This document shows positions 1 to 9,600 of a stretch of 64,000 nt of DNA, piece by piece. This stretch comes from Indibacter alkaliphilus LW1. Its GTDB lineage: Bacteria > Bacteroidota > Bacteroidia > Cytophagales > Cyclobacteriaceae. A program made the translations under genes and the position numbers. Below the pieces are notes generated by a model. That model made no database searches. It was given only the letters and a program-made list of their open reading frames with translations, and had not been told where the DNA came from. The stretch is taken from positions 496,001 to 560,000 of the forward strand of contig NZ_ALWO02000023.1 in NCBI RefSeq assembly GCF_000295935.2, in the 5' to 3' direction. The first letter of the stretch is position 1, and every line of letters starts with the position of its first letter.

Positions 1-639
1 TCCCAATTCAGTTGCATCAATAAAGTAAGGTGCTGATAATTTTACTTTTTGCGTAGTCCTTTCAGATTTTGCTTCTAGTGCCATCACTCTCTTGCCATCA
101 CTTTCTGCTGCTGTGACCTTATGTTCAAGTAGAATCAAAAGCTTCCCGGAGCTTTCAAAAGGAGCAAACATATCCCTCAAAATATTCAAAGCTACTTTTG
201 GTTCATGACAAAGTCTGGAAACAGAACCATTTCCAGGATTTAAAAACTCTACTCGGCTAGCTTCATCTGTAAGGGGATAATTTGCACGGTAATAGGACCT
301 TATTTTCTGTCTAAAACTTCTGTACAATTCAGTGGCACCATGGCTTTCTATCCATTGGTGCTCATCCGGCGGAACGGCCTGTTGCGTAAGCTGCCCTCCT
401 ATCCAATCGGTCTCTTCTGTCATGATGACAGATAGCCCGTTTCTCAATGCTGCAAAAGCAGCAGCACAGCCTCCTAAGCCACCGCCTGCTATGACCAAGT
501 CAGCTCCAAACTCTCTTCGGTTATCTGAAACAAATACCTTTTCGCTATGCTCCTGTGCTCCTGCAAAGCTTAAAATTGGGCTTACAGTCAAGCCACCCAA
601 ACCCAAAGTAAATCCTGATATAAATGTTCTTCTTTTCAT
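1..639 (-). CDS. FAD-dependent oxidoreductase, Tat-exported (3' end cut by window edge)
   Basis: The first 213 codons are present and the rest lies beyond the left edge. The ATG at 639 begins a signal peptide with a twin-arginine motif (KRRTFI, residues 2-7) and a hydrophobic stretch to about residue 28, so export by the Tat system, folded and with cofactor bound, is likely. A dinucleotide-binding fold follows, with GGGLGGCAAAFAALRNG near residue 50 and an acidic end of the second strand. DWIGGQLTQQ further on is typical of the FAD_oxidored family of periplasmic FAD enzymes in Bacteroidota, often linked to carbohydrate or xanthan-type degradation. The substrate cannot be told. It is transcribed away from the PAS gene at 892, with a 250-base spacer between them. 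Confidence 0.85.
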   Translation of the reverse strand, partial: MKRRTFISGFTLGLGGLTVSPILSFAGAQEHSEKVFVSDNRREFGADLVIAGGGLGGCAAAFAALRNGLSVIMTEETDWIGGQLTQQAVPPDEHQWIESHGATELYRSFRQKIRSYYRANYPLTDEASRVEFLNPGNGSVSRLCHEPKVALNILRDMFAPFESSGKLLILLEHKVTAAESDGKRVMALEAKSERTTQKVKLSAPYFIDATELG

Positions 640-833
640 AAAACTAGGCTGTGGAATTCAAATAAAGGAAATTTTTTCATTGAAACACGAACTTTATCTA
701 TTTTTTCAAAAAAGGAAAAACCTTTTAAATACAATAAAATTCTTTTCAAGCACACTTATTTTTATTTTAAATAAATTAAATTAAGTATTATAATAAACAC
801 AACCCTTAAATACTAAATATTATATTATTACCT

Positions 834-841
834 TATTTTTG
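834..841 (+). promoter_or_regulatory. possible Bacteroidota -7 element for the PAS gene at 892
   Basis: TATTTTTG fits the Bacteroidota primary sigma factor -7 consensus TAnnTTTG and lies about 50 bases before the ATG at 892. I see no good -33 TTTG at the right distance, and the surrounding sequence is very AT-rich, so a chance match is possible. Confidence 0.3.
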
Positions 842-891
842 CATAAATTAAAGTTGATTTTATCAAAATAATCTTCCTCAAAAACTATTTG

Positions 892-2661
892 ATGAGCCAA
901 GTTGAAAAAATACTGCTTCCCTATTTTCAGAATACGAATTCATTTTTTGTCGCCTTCACAGATTTCAAAGGTAACTGTCAGGCAGTAAATGAGTTACTCA
1001 TCAGGTGTTTGAATACAGAAAATAAGGAAGAAGCTAAACACAAATTTGAAGAATATTTTTCCCCCCTACTTAGCCCAGATAATTATATTCAACTGGAATC
1101 CGGAAAGAAAAGCCTCATTGAAATGCCTGCTGAATTTATCACTGAAAATGAAATTAGGCCAACCTTTTGGGAAATAACAGTTTGTAAGTCCGAAGAAAAG
1201 TATACCTATGGACTGCTTTGGATAGGACATTTAAATAAACCCATGAGCACTCTGCATTCGGATAATTCCCCCCAGAAAGAGAGTAATAGGTTTTTTGAGG
1301 ATGAAAATTATAAGCTAAAGGCCTTGTTGGATAGCAGTACGGACGGGAGCGTTTTGATCAGCCCGGAATTTAAAATTTTAAGCTACAATAGAACTGCACA
1401 AAAATCAGCTGAAAAATATTACAATACCAAGTTGGATGTTGGTAAGGACTTTAGACAATATATCCTGGAAGATACAAAAGAGGAGTTTTACACTGATTTT
1501 AAGAAAGCACTTAATCTTGAGCAGACCGTAAAAGAGAAAGAGTTGCTAATAAGGAGTGAAAAAATCTGGTTTCAATGTTCCTTTCATCCTGCGATAGGCG
1601 CAAACGGTCAGGTTATTGGCGTATCGTTTAACTCTACGAATATTGATAAGCGCAAAAGAGCAGAGGAGAAAATTGTGGAGAATGAAAAATTTCTAGACTC
1701 TGTACTTCAGGCACAACATGAAATGATTTGTAGATTTCTTCCTGACACTACCCTTACCTATGTGAACAATGCCTATTGCAGTGAAATGGGCTATTCAAAA
1801 GCTGAACTACTTGGGAAGAAATTTCTGGAGTTTATTCCGGAAGAACTTGAAGTGAAAATCCTAAAAAATCTAAAAGCTTTAAATCTGAAAAAGCCATCTC
1901 AAACTATGGTGCACAAATCATTTGATGCAAATGGAAATCCGAGATGGCAAGAGTGGACCGATACCGGACTTTTTGATGCGGATGGAAATTTGATTGAATT
2001 TCAAGCTGTTGGAAGAGATATAACTGAGCTTATTGATTCAAAAAGAAATTTGGAAAGGTTTCACTCAATTTTTGAGAATTCACTTCATGAAATTTACCTT
2101 CTTCATCCAGAACAACTTAAGATTACGCAGGCCAATAAAGCCGCTGCCAAAAATCTCAAATATTCTGTAGATAAACTGAAAAATTTGAGCTTCTATACGG
2201 TTGTCAACCAGCCCTTTAAACAAAAAGTAAAAAGCGAAATTCAGGCCCTCTTGGAAGGGAATAAGGACAAGGTTTCTTTTGAATCTGAGCATCTCCGCCA
2301 ATCAGGAAGCACTTATCCTATTGAAATTCATTTACAGAAAATGTGTATTGATAAAGAGCTTTTTTTGGTTGCAATCTGCGTGGATCTTTCAGAGAGAAAT
2401 AGTTATATCAAGTCCATTACAGAACAAAATACTGCTTTGAGAGAAATAGCATGGATTCAATCCCATCTGGTCAGGGCTCCACTTGCAAATATCTTAGGCC
2501 TTATACTTCTCTTAAAAGATGAAATTGGCGAGGATACTAAAATTCAAAATTTGATGCTTTTACTGGAAAAATCATCCAAAGAACTGGATAGCGTTATCCG
2601 GAAAGTGGCTGATAAGACCAGAATGGTTGAACTCCTGGATAAAGAAATAGATAATAGGTAA
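892..2661 (+). CDS. multi-PAS protein ending in a histidine-kinase dimerisation-like helix pair, no ATPase domain
   Basis: Start: the ATG at 892 is preferred to a TTG one codon earlier. The protein has 589 residues. Four PAS-like regions are visible, at about 15-110, 145-255 (ALLDSSTDGSVLISPEF), 265-380 (AYCSEMGYSKAELLGKK, followed by a PAC segment) and 390-505. The last 75 residues resemble the phospho-accepting dimerisation helices of kinases, with IQSHLVRAPLANILGL around residue 525, including a His in the usual place and an APLANI motif common in Bacteroidota sensors. The protein ends there: no N, G1 or G2 box of an HATPase follows. It may be a phosphorelay intermediate, a dimerisation partner of another kinase, or a sensor without kinase activity. 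It converges on the kinase gene ending at 2693. Confidence 0.8.
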   Translation: MSQVEKILLPYFQNTNSFFVAFTDFKGNCQAVNELLIRCLNTENKEEAKHKFEEYFSPLLSPDNYIQLESGKKSLIEMPAEFITENEIRPTFWEITVCKSEEKYTYGLLWIGHLNKPMSTLHSDNSPQKESNRFFEDENYKLKALLDSSTDGSVLISPEFKILSYNRTAQKSAEKYYNTKLDVGKDFRQYILEDTKEEFYTDFKKALNLEQTVKEKELLIRSEKIWFQCSFHPAIGANGQVIGVSFNSTNIDKRKRAEEKIVENEKFLDSVLQAQHEMICRFLPDTTLTYVNNAYCSEMGYSKAELLGKKFLEFIPEELEVKILKNLKALNLKKPSQTMVHKSFDANGNPRWQEWTDTGLFDADGNLIEFQAVGRDITELIDSKRNLERFHSIFENSLHEIYLLHPEQLKITQANKAAAKNLKYSVDKLKNLSFYTVVNQPFKQKVKSEIQALLEGNKDKVSFESEHLRQSGSTYPIEIHLQKMCIDKELFLVAICVDLSERNSYIKSITEQNTALREIAWIQSHLVRAPLANILGLILLLKDEIGEDTKIQNLMLLLEKSSKELDSVIRKVADKTRMVELLDKEIDNR

Positions 2662-2692
2662 AATGCCATTAAATGAATAATATCCTTCCGGA

Positions 2693-3814
2693 CTAATTAT
2701 TATATAGCGGCAAAGTAAATACAAATTCAGCCCCTTCCCCTACATTGGAATTACCGTTGATTTTACCTCCGTGATGTTCTATGATTTTTTTACAGGCGTA
2801 CAAGCCAAGACCCGATCCTGAAACTACCTCCTGACCATGCAAGCGCTGCATATAGCCAAATATTTTTTCCTTGTACAAAGGGTCAAAACCAATTCCATTA
2901 TCCTTGATGCTCAGCATTGCCCAATTGTTTTCAAGTTTCGAGCGGATTTGTATCAAAGGTCTTCTGTTTTTGTCCTTGAATTTGATGGAATTGCTGAGAA
3001 GGTTTTGAAAAAGTCTAAAGATTTGGTTTTTGTTGCCTCGGACGATAGGTAATTTTTCGGACTGAATACTGACCGCATTGAACAGAATATCTGCCATTAA
3101 AACTTCCTTGACATCATTGAGAATAAAATTAAGATCTACCTTTTCCTCAAAATAGCTTTCAGTATCTACAAGAGTCTGTTCCATCAAGTCATCCACCAAA
3201 ACCCGCATTCTTTTTAGATTTTCCATAATCATTTTTTGGATTTTAATTGAGTCTTGGTCTTTGCTCACATAGTTTTTCTTGACCATCAGTTCAAAAAGTC
3301 CACCCATTGTCCTGACAGGAGCCTTTAGATCATGAGAAGCTATCTGGGTAAATCTTTCCAATTCATTGTTTTTATCAAAAAGTTTGGATGCATTTTCTTC
3401 AGCAAACCTTTTCGCCATGAGGAGTTCCTCCTCATATTGCTTTCGCTGGGAAATATCTGTAAGAAAGATCAAATAGCCCTGCTCTCCTTTATCTTCAATT
3501 GAAAATTTTGTTCCATTGACCAGTACCGGAATCCGCCTTTTACTTTTAGATACCAATTCAAAACTGATTTCAGAAATTTTTCCCTGAAGTTGGATTAAAG
3601 GAAAAAAATGGGTTTCAAGATAAATTTTCCCTCCAACAGATAACAAGTCCTGAAAAGTGAAGTTATCAATCAGTTCTTCCTGTTTATGCTCTATCCAATC
3701 ACAAACCGTCTGATTGGCATGGGTAATCTCACCCATTTTGTTCAAGCTCAAAAATTCAAATGGAGCATTATTGAAAAACCCATAGTTTTCTATTTTGAAA
3801 AGTTTACTCTCCAT
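2693..3814 (-). CDS. RsbP-type PAS domain fused to a histidine kinase
   Basis: A 373-residue cytoplasmic sensor kinase with no membrane segment. Residues 10-122 form a PAS domain resembling, as I recall it, the PAS domain of Bacillus RsbP: a Phe-Leu-Ser-Leu opening, THFFPLIQL at 68-76 and RIPVLVNG at 94-101. A coiled coil (about 123-155) leads to the H-box with His161 (IASHDLKAPVRTM), then the N-box (LLSNSIKF), G1 (DNGIGF) and G2 (GSGLGLYACKKI). It starts on the last base of the rsbQ stop codon (TAATG), so the two are translationally coupled. RsbQ is therefore the likely partner supplying or releasing the PAS ligand. No response regulator lies next to it. Kinase assignment is secure; the RsbP-like nature of the PAS is inferred from sequence and context. 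Confidence 0.88.
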   Translation of the reverse strand: MESKLFKIENYGFFNNAPFEFLSLNKMGEITHANQTVCDWIEHKQEELIDNFTFQDLLSVGGKIYLETHFFPLIQLQGKISEISFELVSKSKRRIPVLVNGTKFSIEDKGEQGYLIFLTDISQRKQYEEELLMAKRFAEENASKLFDKNNELERFTQIASHDLKAPVRTMGGLFELMVKKNYVSKDQDSIKIQKMIMENLKRMRVLVDDLMEQTLVDTESYFEEKVDLNFILNDVKEVLMADILFNAVSIQSEKLPIVRGNKNQIFRLFQNLLSNSIKFKDKNRRPLIQIRSKLENNWAMLSIKDNGIGFDPLYKEKIFGYMQRLHGQEVVSGSGLGLYACKKIIEHHGGKINGNSNVGEGAEFVFTLPLYNN

Positions 3815-4608
3815 TATGCTAAAAAGGATTTAATGACCTTAATTGTTTGCTCGGGAGATGTTAGATGTGGGCAGTGGCCAGGGGAAGGAATAATTTTTAA
3901 TACACTATTAGGAATTTGCTCATGAACGTATTCACCCACTTTTTTGGGTGCAATGATATCAGGGTCACATTGAATAATCAAAGTAGAAGCTTTGATTTTA
4001 GGAAGGTCTCCCCTGTTATCTCCCGTAAAAGTCACCTTAGCAAAATGCTTTGCTATGTCCGGTTTGTTTTGACAAAAACTATTTTCCAATTCTTCTGCAA
4101 TTTCGGGTTTATCAGGCCTTCCGGTAATCACAGGAGTGATATGACTTGCCCAGCCCAAATAATTCTGTTCCAGGGTTTCGATCATTTCCACGATATCCTC
4201 CTTGTCAAAACCACCATAATAGTCGGCGTCATTGATGTAACAAGGTGAGGGGCCTACCATTATGAGCTTGCCCAGTAAGCCCGGTCTTTCCACAGCTACC
4301 AAAGCGCCTATCATCGCACTTACAGAATGACCAATAAATATGACCTCTTTGGCATTCAATACTTCCAAAAATTCAATAATGTCCAAGGCATAGCCTGATA
4401 AAGAATCATATTTCTCAAAATCATAGGCTGAGACGTCGCTTTTTCCTGAACCTACATGATCAAATGTCAATACCTGAAAATCGTCTTCAAATGCAGGAGC
4501 CACAAACCGCCACATATTTTGATCACATCCATATCCGTGGGCAAATACAATCAAGGGTTTATCCGTCCTTCCTGTGATTTTGATATTGTTCCTTAAAAAT
4601 ACATCCAT
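3814..4608 (-). CDS. rsbQ: RsbQ-like alpha/beta hydrolase, partner of the PAS kinase
   Basis: 264 residues, the normal length for RsbQ, which in Bacillus subtilis is required for RsbP to signal energy stress. The similarity is collinear: GCDQNMW at 27-33, DHVGSGKSD at 50-58, GHSVSAMIG at 93-101, VGPSPCY at 118-124, YYGGFDKE near 130-137, and GHCPH at 244-248. The catalytic triad is expected at Ser95, Asp217 and His245. The closely related plant proteins KAI2 and D14 share this fold and bind butenolide-type molecules. The gene overlaps the following PAS kinase by one base. I read the pair as a hydrolase-PAS sensing module whose output is phosphotransfer instead of dephosphorylation. The ligand is unknown. 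Confidence 0.9.
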   Translation of the reverse strand: MDVFLRNNIKITGRTDKPLIVFAHGYGCDQNMWRFVAPAFEDDFQVLTFDHVGSGKSDVSAYDFEKYDSLSGYALDIIEFLEVLNAKEVIFIGHSVSAMIGALVAVERPGLLGKLIMVGPSPCYINDADYYGGFDKEDIVEMIETLEQNYLGWASHITPVITGRPDKPEIAEELENSFCQNKPDIAKHFAKVTFTGDNRGDLPKIKASTLIIQCDPDIIAPKKVGEYVHEQIPNSVLKIIPSPGHCPHLTSPEQTIKVIKSFLA

Positions 4609-4797
4609 GACAAGCTGTTTTGGGTTGACTTCCTAAAAATAAAAAATTTAACGAAAAAATAAAGAATGTTACTTCACGCTAAAGGGAGTCTCATCTAATC
4701 TTTCTAAAACTGATCAATTAGATTTCATTAAACCTGCCTTTTTAAAAAAAGTGAAAGTTAATCGATTACTGTTTTTTGTAAGTTTAGAATCCTAAAT

Positions 4798-4920
4798 CAA
4801 TGTCGTTTAGTTTAGGGTAGCTTTTCCAAAGTTCAGATTTGTAAATAATGTTTGTTTTTACTTTTAACCCAACTTTGGAAAAGCTTAAATTCAACTTGTA
4901 GTCTTATCTAAACGACATTG
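4798..4920. repeat. long composite inverted repeat, possible MITE or regulatory RNA structure
   Basis: Within the gene-free stretch 4609-5073, two perfect pairs of inverted arms are nested. The outer arm CAATGTCGTTTAG (4798-4810) matches 4908-4920, and the inner arm AGCTTTTCCAAAGTT (4819-4833) matches 4871-4885. Inner and outer arms are 8 bases apart on the left but 22 on the right, and the central loop is 37 bases. No open frame lies inside. The asymmetry and lack of a T-run argue against a simple terminator; a non-autonomous mobile element or its remnant is the simplest reading. The remainder of the spacer shows no other clear feature. Confidence 0.7.
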
Positions 4921-5073
4921 GATCCTGAATCAGGATCTTACCCCCAGTGCTCATGAAAAAGCCAATAATTCTGAACATAAAACCCTTCATCAGCTATTTT
5001 TTTCAGGTTTTATGAACAAAATTAAAGAGCTTTTGTTTTAGGTGTATATACATTTAATACAGATACAAAAGAC

Positions 5074-5706
5074 ATGAGTCAAACAATTGATAGCCTAAAT
5101 TGGCGCTATGCGACCAAAAGAATGACAGGCAAAAAAATAAACGAAGTTCAATTGGAGCAAATCCTGGATTCCATTCAGCTGACTGCTACATCTAATGGAT
5201 TACAGCCCTTTTCAGTTTTAGTTGTGGAAGATGAGCAAATCAAAAGGAAATTGGCCCCTGCAGCATTCAATCAGCCCCAAGTGGTGGAAAGTTCACAGGT
5301 TTTGGTATTTGCGGCATGGACTGAAATCACAGAAGACCGAATTGACAGCTATTTTGAGCAGGTAGTCAAAGAAAGAAATCTCGACCCTTCGGCACTGAGT
5401 GGTTATGCAGAAAGATTGAAAAAACATTTTGGAGCCATGAGTAAAGAAGAGCAGTTCAGTTGGGCTTCCAAGCAAGCTTACATTGCGTTGGGAACGGCCA
5501 TGGTAGCTGCTGCAGAAGCAAAAGTAGATACTACTCCTATGGAGGGTTTTGACCCTGCAAAAGTGGATGAGATTTTTGGCCTGCAAGCACAGAAAATGGG
5601 TAGCACAGCCTTACTCGCCTTGGGATATAGAGATGAGAACAAAGACCCAATGAAAGATGCCAAGAAAGTCAGAAGATCTAAAGACAAATTATTTGTTAAA
5701 ATTTAA
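5074..5706 (+). CDS. nitroreductase-family NAD(P)H oxidoreductase
   Basis: 210 residues, typical of the NfsB-type FMN-binding nitroreductases, which act as homodimers in the cytoplasm and reduce nitroaromatics, quinones or flavins with NAD(P)H. Visible marks are the N-terminal NWRYATKRM (RRS/RYAT FMN-phosphate region, about 9-17), the ATSNGLQPF segment near 39-47 (the LQPW-type motif), and a late MEGFDPAKVDEIFGL with GYRDE near the end, matching the PxGF/GY pattern of this family. Physiological substrate is not apparent. The gene stands alone between the inverted repeat and a terminator at 5719-5750. Confidence 0.92.
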   Translation: MSQTIDSLNWRYATKRMTGKKINEVQLEQILDSIQLTATSNGLQPFSVLVVEDEQIKRKLAPAAFNQPQVVESSQVLVFAAWTEITEDRIDSYFEQVVKERNLDPSALSGYAERLKKHFGAMSKEEQFSWASKQAYIALGTAMVAAAEAKVDTTPMEGFDPAKVDEIFGLQAQKMGSTALLALGYRDENKDPMKDAKKVRRSKDKLFVKI

Positions 5707-5718
5707 CAAATAGAAAAG

Positions 5719-5750
5719 AGCCCTGATAAATTCATCGGGGCTTTTTATTT
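5719..5750. terminator. bidirectional terminator between convergent genes
   Basis: AGCCCTGAT (5719-5727) and ATCGGGGCT (5734-5742) form a 9-base stem with one G-T type mismatch, followed by TTTTTA on the + strand and an A-rich left flank giving a T-rich tail on the other strand. It serves the nitroreductase and probably the kinase gene ending at 5745, whose stop codon lies in the tail. Confidence 0.8.
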
Positions 5751-6692
5751 GGGTAAGGTAAAAAAGAAGGTAGTACCCTCGCCCAGTTTAGACTGAAGAG
5801 ATATTTCTCCACCATAAGACTCCACTGTTTTTTTGACCAAGGCAAGGCCGATTCCTGTGCCACCTCCATACTGATCAGCTGTAAATAATCTCTGGAAGAT
5901 GACGAAAATTCTCTCAAAATACTCTTCCTCAATCCCAATGCCATTGTCCTTTATCCAAAATTCCCAAAAATCAGCTTTATCATTGACACCAAGTTCAATC
6001 TGAGTTGGTCTGTCTTCTGAGCGATATTTCAAGGAATTGGTCAGGAGGTTTTTGAAAATTTGAAGTATGGGAGTTCTGTGAATATGCAGTATTGGAAGTT
6101 TTTCAATCTGAATTTTGGCCTTGCTTTCTGCAATAAGTAATCTAAGGTCCTGCTTGACCTCTTTCAGAAGCTCATTCAATTCAATATCTTCTTTATTTTC
6201 GTGATATATGCCAACCCTGGAAAATTCCAGTAGATCAAGGATGATCTGTTTCATCCTCTGGGCTCCATTAACAGCAAAGAAAATATACTTTTGGGCTTTT
6301 TCATCCAATTGCATGCCATACTTTTTTTGGAGTTGGGAAAGAAAACTGGTAACCATTCGAAGAGGCTCTTGAAGATCATGTGAAATAACAAAAGCAAATT
6401 GCTCAAGATCTTTATTTGAATTCTCCAGTTCCTTACTTTTTTGTTCCAGTTTATTGTTCAGCACTTCCAACTCTTTGACTTTCTTATCCATAGCTTCATA
6501 GTATTTCCGGATAAGCAAATAAAGCAACAAGCCAGTCATGGCAACATAGAAAACACCTTTAACAGTCTGTAGATAAGCTATTTGTTCCAATTCATTTGAA
6601 CCAAAAATTAGGAGAAGGATCTTATCACTTAATAAAATCCAAAAAACACCGACCGCTATATATATGAGTACTACCTTAAGCTCTGGTTTCAT
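5745..6692 (-). CDS. short membrane histidine kinase without sensor domain
   Basis: 315 residues. Two hydrophobic segments at about 6-30 and 43-62 with only a dozen residues between them leave no room for an extracellular sensor. A coiled coil (about 63-98) follows, then HisKA with His105 in FVISHDLQEPLRMV, and an HATPase with NLLTNSLKY, DNGIGI and GGGTGIGLALVKK. The HDLQEPLR H-box is that of the Cph1/phytochrome-type kinase group. The gene starts 5 bases after the stop of the 1299-residue kinase and the two H-boxes are nearly identical, so they probably form an operon and could form heterodimers, the small one providing a membrane anchor. Confidence 0.9.
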   Translation of the reverse strand: MKPELKVVLIYIAVGVFWILLSDKILLLIFGSNELEQIAYLQTVKGVFYVAMTGLLLYLLIRKYYEAMDKKVKELEVLNNKLEQKSKELENSNKDLEQFAFVISHDLQEPLRMVTSFLSQLQKKYGMQLDEKAQKYIFFAVNGAQRMKQIILDLLEFSRVGIYHENKEDIELNELLKEVKQDLRLLIAESKAKIQIEKLPILHIHRTPILQIFKNLLTNSLKYRSEDRPTQIELGVNDKADFWEFWIKDNGIGIEEEYFERIFVIFQRLFTADQYGGGTGIGLALVKKTVESYGGEISLQSKLGEGTTFFFTLPK

Positions 6693-6697
6693 ATAGA

Positions 6698-9600
6698 TTA
6701 TTGTAAATCTTTAGGGATTGAAAAACTAAATACACTACCCTTTCCTTCCTCAGAATCTACCCAAATTCTTCCTTTGAATCCTTCAATTATCTTTTTTACA
6801 ATTGCCAATCCCATCCCTGTACCTGAATACTTTTCTTTGGTATGAAGTCTCTGGAAAATAATAAATATCCGCTCAAAAAACTCCTTTTCAATGCCAATTC
6901 CATTGTCAGCGATGTGAATTATCCATTCATGGTCTGAATCCTCAGAGGAGACAGTAATTTCCGGTCTCTTGTGGGGATGACTGTATTTGATTGCATTTTC
7001 GATAAGGTTTTTGAAAACCTGGAATATCGGTGTCCGGAAATATTCAATCGTAGGTAAATCACTAACTTTAATGATTGCTTTTTTCTCTTCAATACTTTTT
7101 TTATGAAGCAATAAGACCTCTTGAACCAGATCATTTAAGGAAATCTTTTCTTTGTCATCCACAAACTTACCAACCCTAGAAAACTCCAAAAGATCAAGGA
7201 TAATCGCTCTCATCCTTACTGCTCCGTCTACCGCAAAATGAATGTATTTTTTTCCTTTTTCATCGAGAACGTCTCCAAACTTTTTCTCCAGTTGTTGTAA
7301 AAAACCGGTTACCATGCGGAGAGGTTCCTGAAGATCATGAGAAGCTATGTATGCAAATTGTTCAAGTTCAGCATTGGAAAGAGCCAGTTCTTTTGCTCTT
7401 TCCTTCAGTTTATGGTTTAGACTTTCCAAAGAAGCTTCATACTCTTTGAATTTGGTAACATCATTCATGGCACCTATTACCCGCGTAACCTGCCCATCTT
7501 GATTCCGGATAAACTTTGCCCTGTCTATAACATAGGCTACTGAACCATCTCCTTTTATAAATCTATATTCCTCAAACCATGATTCACTTGTACCATCACT
7601 CATATACACCTGAATCTGATTCACAATCCGATCTCTATCCTCTTCATGAATTCTTGAAATCAAAAACTCCAGGCTTGGTTCAATTTGATCGAGGTCAAAA
7701 TTAAACAAGGTCTGAAACCCTTTTGCCCAAAAAAGTTTATTTTTGACTGCATTATAATCCCAGATAGCATCATTGGTGGCTTGGGTAACATTTTCGAACC
7801 GCTCATTACTATCTTTGATCTTTTCAATAAAATCAAATTTCTCCAAAATCAATGAAACAAGTCTCTGCGCTCTATCCATGGCCTGTACTTCCAGCTCATT
7901 GGGAAGCCTCTCTTCTGCATGGTAATTGGCAAATGTAGCAACGACTTCCCCTGCCGAATTGAAAACCGGTTGCGACCAGCATGCCTTAAAGCCAAATTTT
8001 TCACCCAGTCCTTCAAAAGCTTCCCATCTCTCATCAGTAGCCACACTTTGAACAATAACTTTTTGCTTCAAAAAAGCCGCTGTACCACATGATCCAGCAT
8101 ACTCACCAATTTCTGTACCTTCAATCGCCTGAATATAAGCCTCAGGCATTGATGGCGAGCAGAGGTTGAAAACTTTGTTGTCTTTAATCTCTAAAATAGA
8201 AATTCTGATTTCAGGGAAAATTTCTTCCAGCTTTCTGACCTGCAATTCCAGAACAGTCTCTATCTCTGTATCTACCTGCATGGCACTTGCCATGACCTCT
8301 CTTTCCAAAACTTCTAATTGATCATAGAAAACCTCCAGACTGATATCCCGCATCGCTCCTACTACCCTGTAAGCCTTGCCTTCTTGGTTTCTTAAAATGA
8401 TCGCTTTATCATCTACATAAATATATTGTCCATGTTCTGTATTGATCCTGAATTTACAACTCCAAGTAGTTTTGTTCCTGTCTGAAAGTGTTTCTTTAAA
8501 CTTATCCAGTACCCATCTGCGGTCATCAGGGTGAAACATGCTGTTGATATAATCATTGTTTTTATCTTCAGAACTTACCTTAAAACCGAAGTTTCTTCTG
8601 AAGCCATCTCCGAGAAACAAGTCTTTTGTCTCAGGATCAAAATCCCAGATACATTCAGAACCGGCACGCATAACCAGTTCAAAGCGCTCATTACTGGCCT
8701 TTAGCTTCTTTTCAAATTTGATCCTGTCAGAAATATCTATGCCGATGCATTGAATTTCAATAGGATTTCCGTTTTCATCTGTAACACTCAAAAAGTCCCA
8801 TAAAGTAGTCATTACCTCACCATTTGGCTTGGGTTTGTCCAACTCTATTTTGAAGACATTTCCAGGATTTTGAATACACTGATCACCAATACTTTGGAGT
8901 TTCTCCAGATCATATGGCATAATGGTATCCCTTGATTGTTTGCCCAAAATAGAATCTCCCGGATAAAGCCAACCAAACTCCTCCTGGTATTTTTTATTGC
9001 AATATGTATAGTTCCCTTGAAGGTCCGTACGGGTGATAAAGTTCGTAGAAGATTCATAAAAGCCCCTAAATCTGGATTCGCTTTTTTTGATCTCCTGAAA
9101 CTGCTTCTCAAGCTCTGTTACATCTTTATGGGTGACAAATGCACCAATGATTTCTCCTTTGCTTTTGACAGGTTTGAAGCTCAAAGAAAATATTCTTGAT
9201 ACTTTTCCATCACTGATTATGGGAAATTCAGTATCAAACTTTTCTCCTGAAAAAACCCTGTCATATATGGCTTTGGTTTCAGCTCTTTCCCCTTCTACAG
9301 CCAAATCAAGTATGGATAGGCCCTTTGTTATATTTTTATCAAAAAACTTTTTATAGAGCGTTCTAAACTGATGGTTGAATATTCTGATACTGTAATCCCT
9401 ATTGACCAACACAAAGGACTCATCAGTGTTATTTGTCAATAGCTTGAGGTCATCACTGAGTTCTTTTTCAGCAGAGATATCAAACATCACCCCTTTGATT
9501 TTTTGAGGAATACCATCTTCAATGATTACAGAAACACGGTCTTGAAGCCAAATGTATGTCCCCCATTTAGAGAGCATCCTGTATTCAAAAATATGATCCC

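Noticed and set aside
332-784. 150-codon open frame on the + strand
   Set aside because: It lies opposite the FAD oxidoreductase gene, whose motifs are clear; the frame's second half is AT-rich spacer.
2664-2669. TGGCAT on the minus strand between convergent genes
   Set aside because: It lies behind the ends of both genes, lacks a GTCCG site upstream and could not drive any gene nearby.
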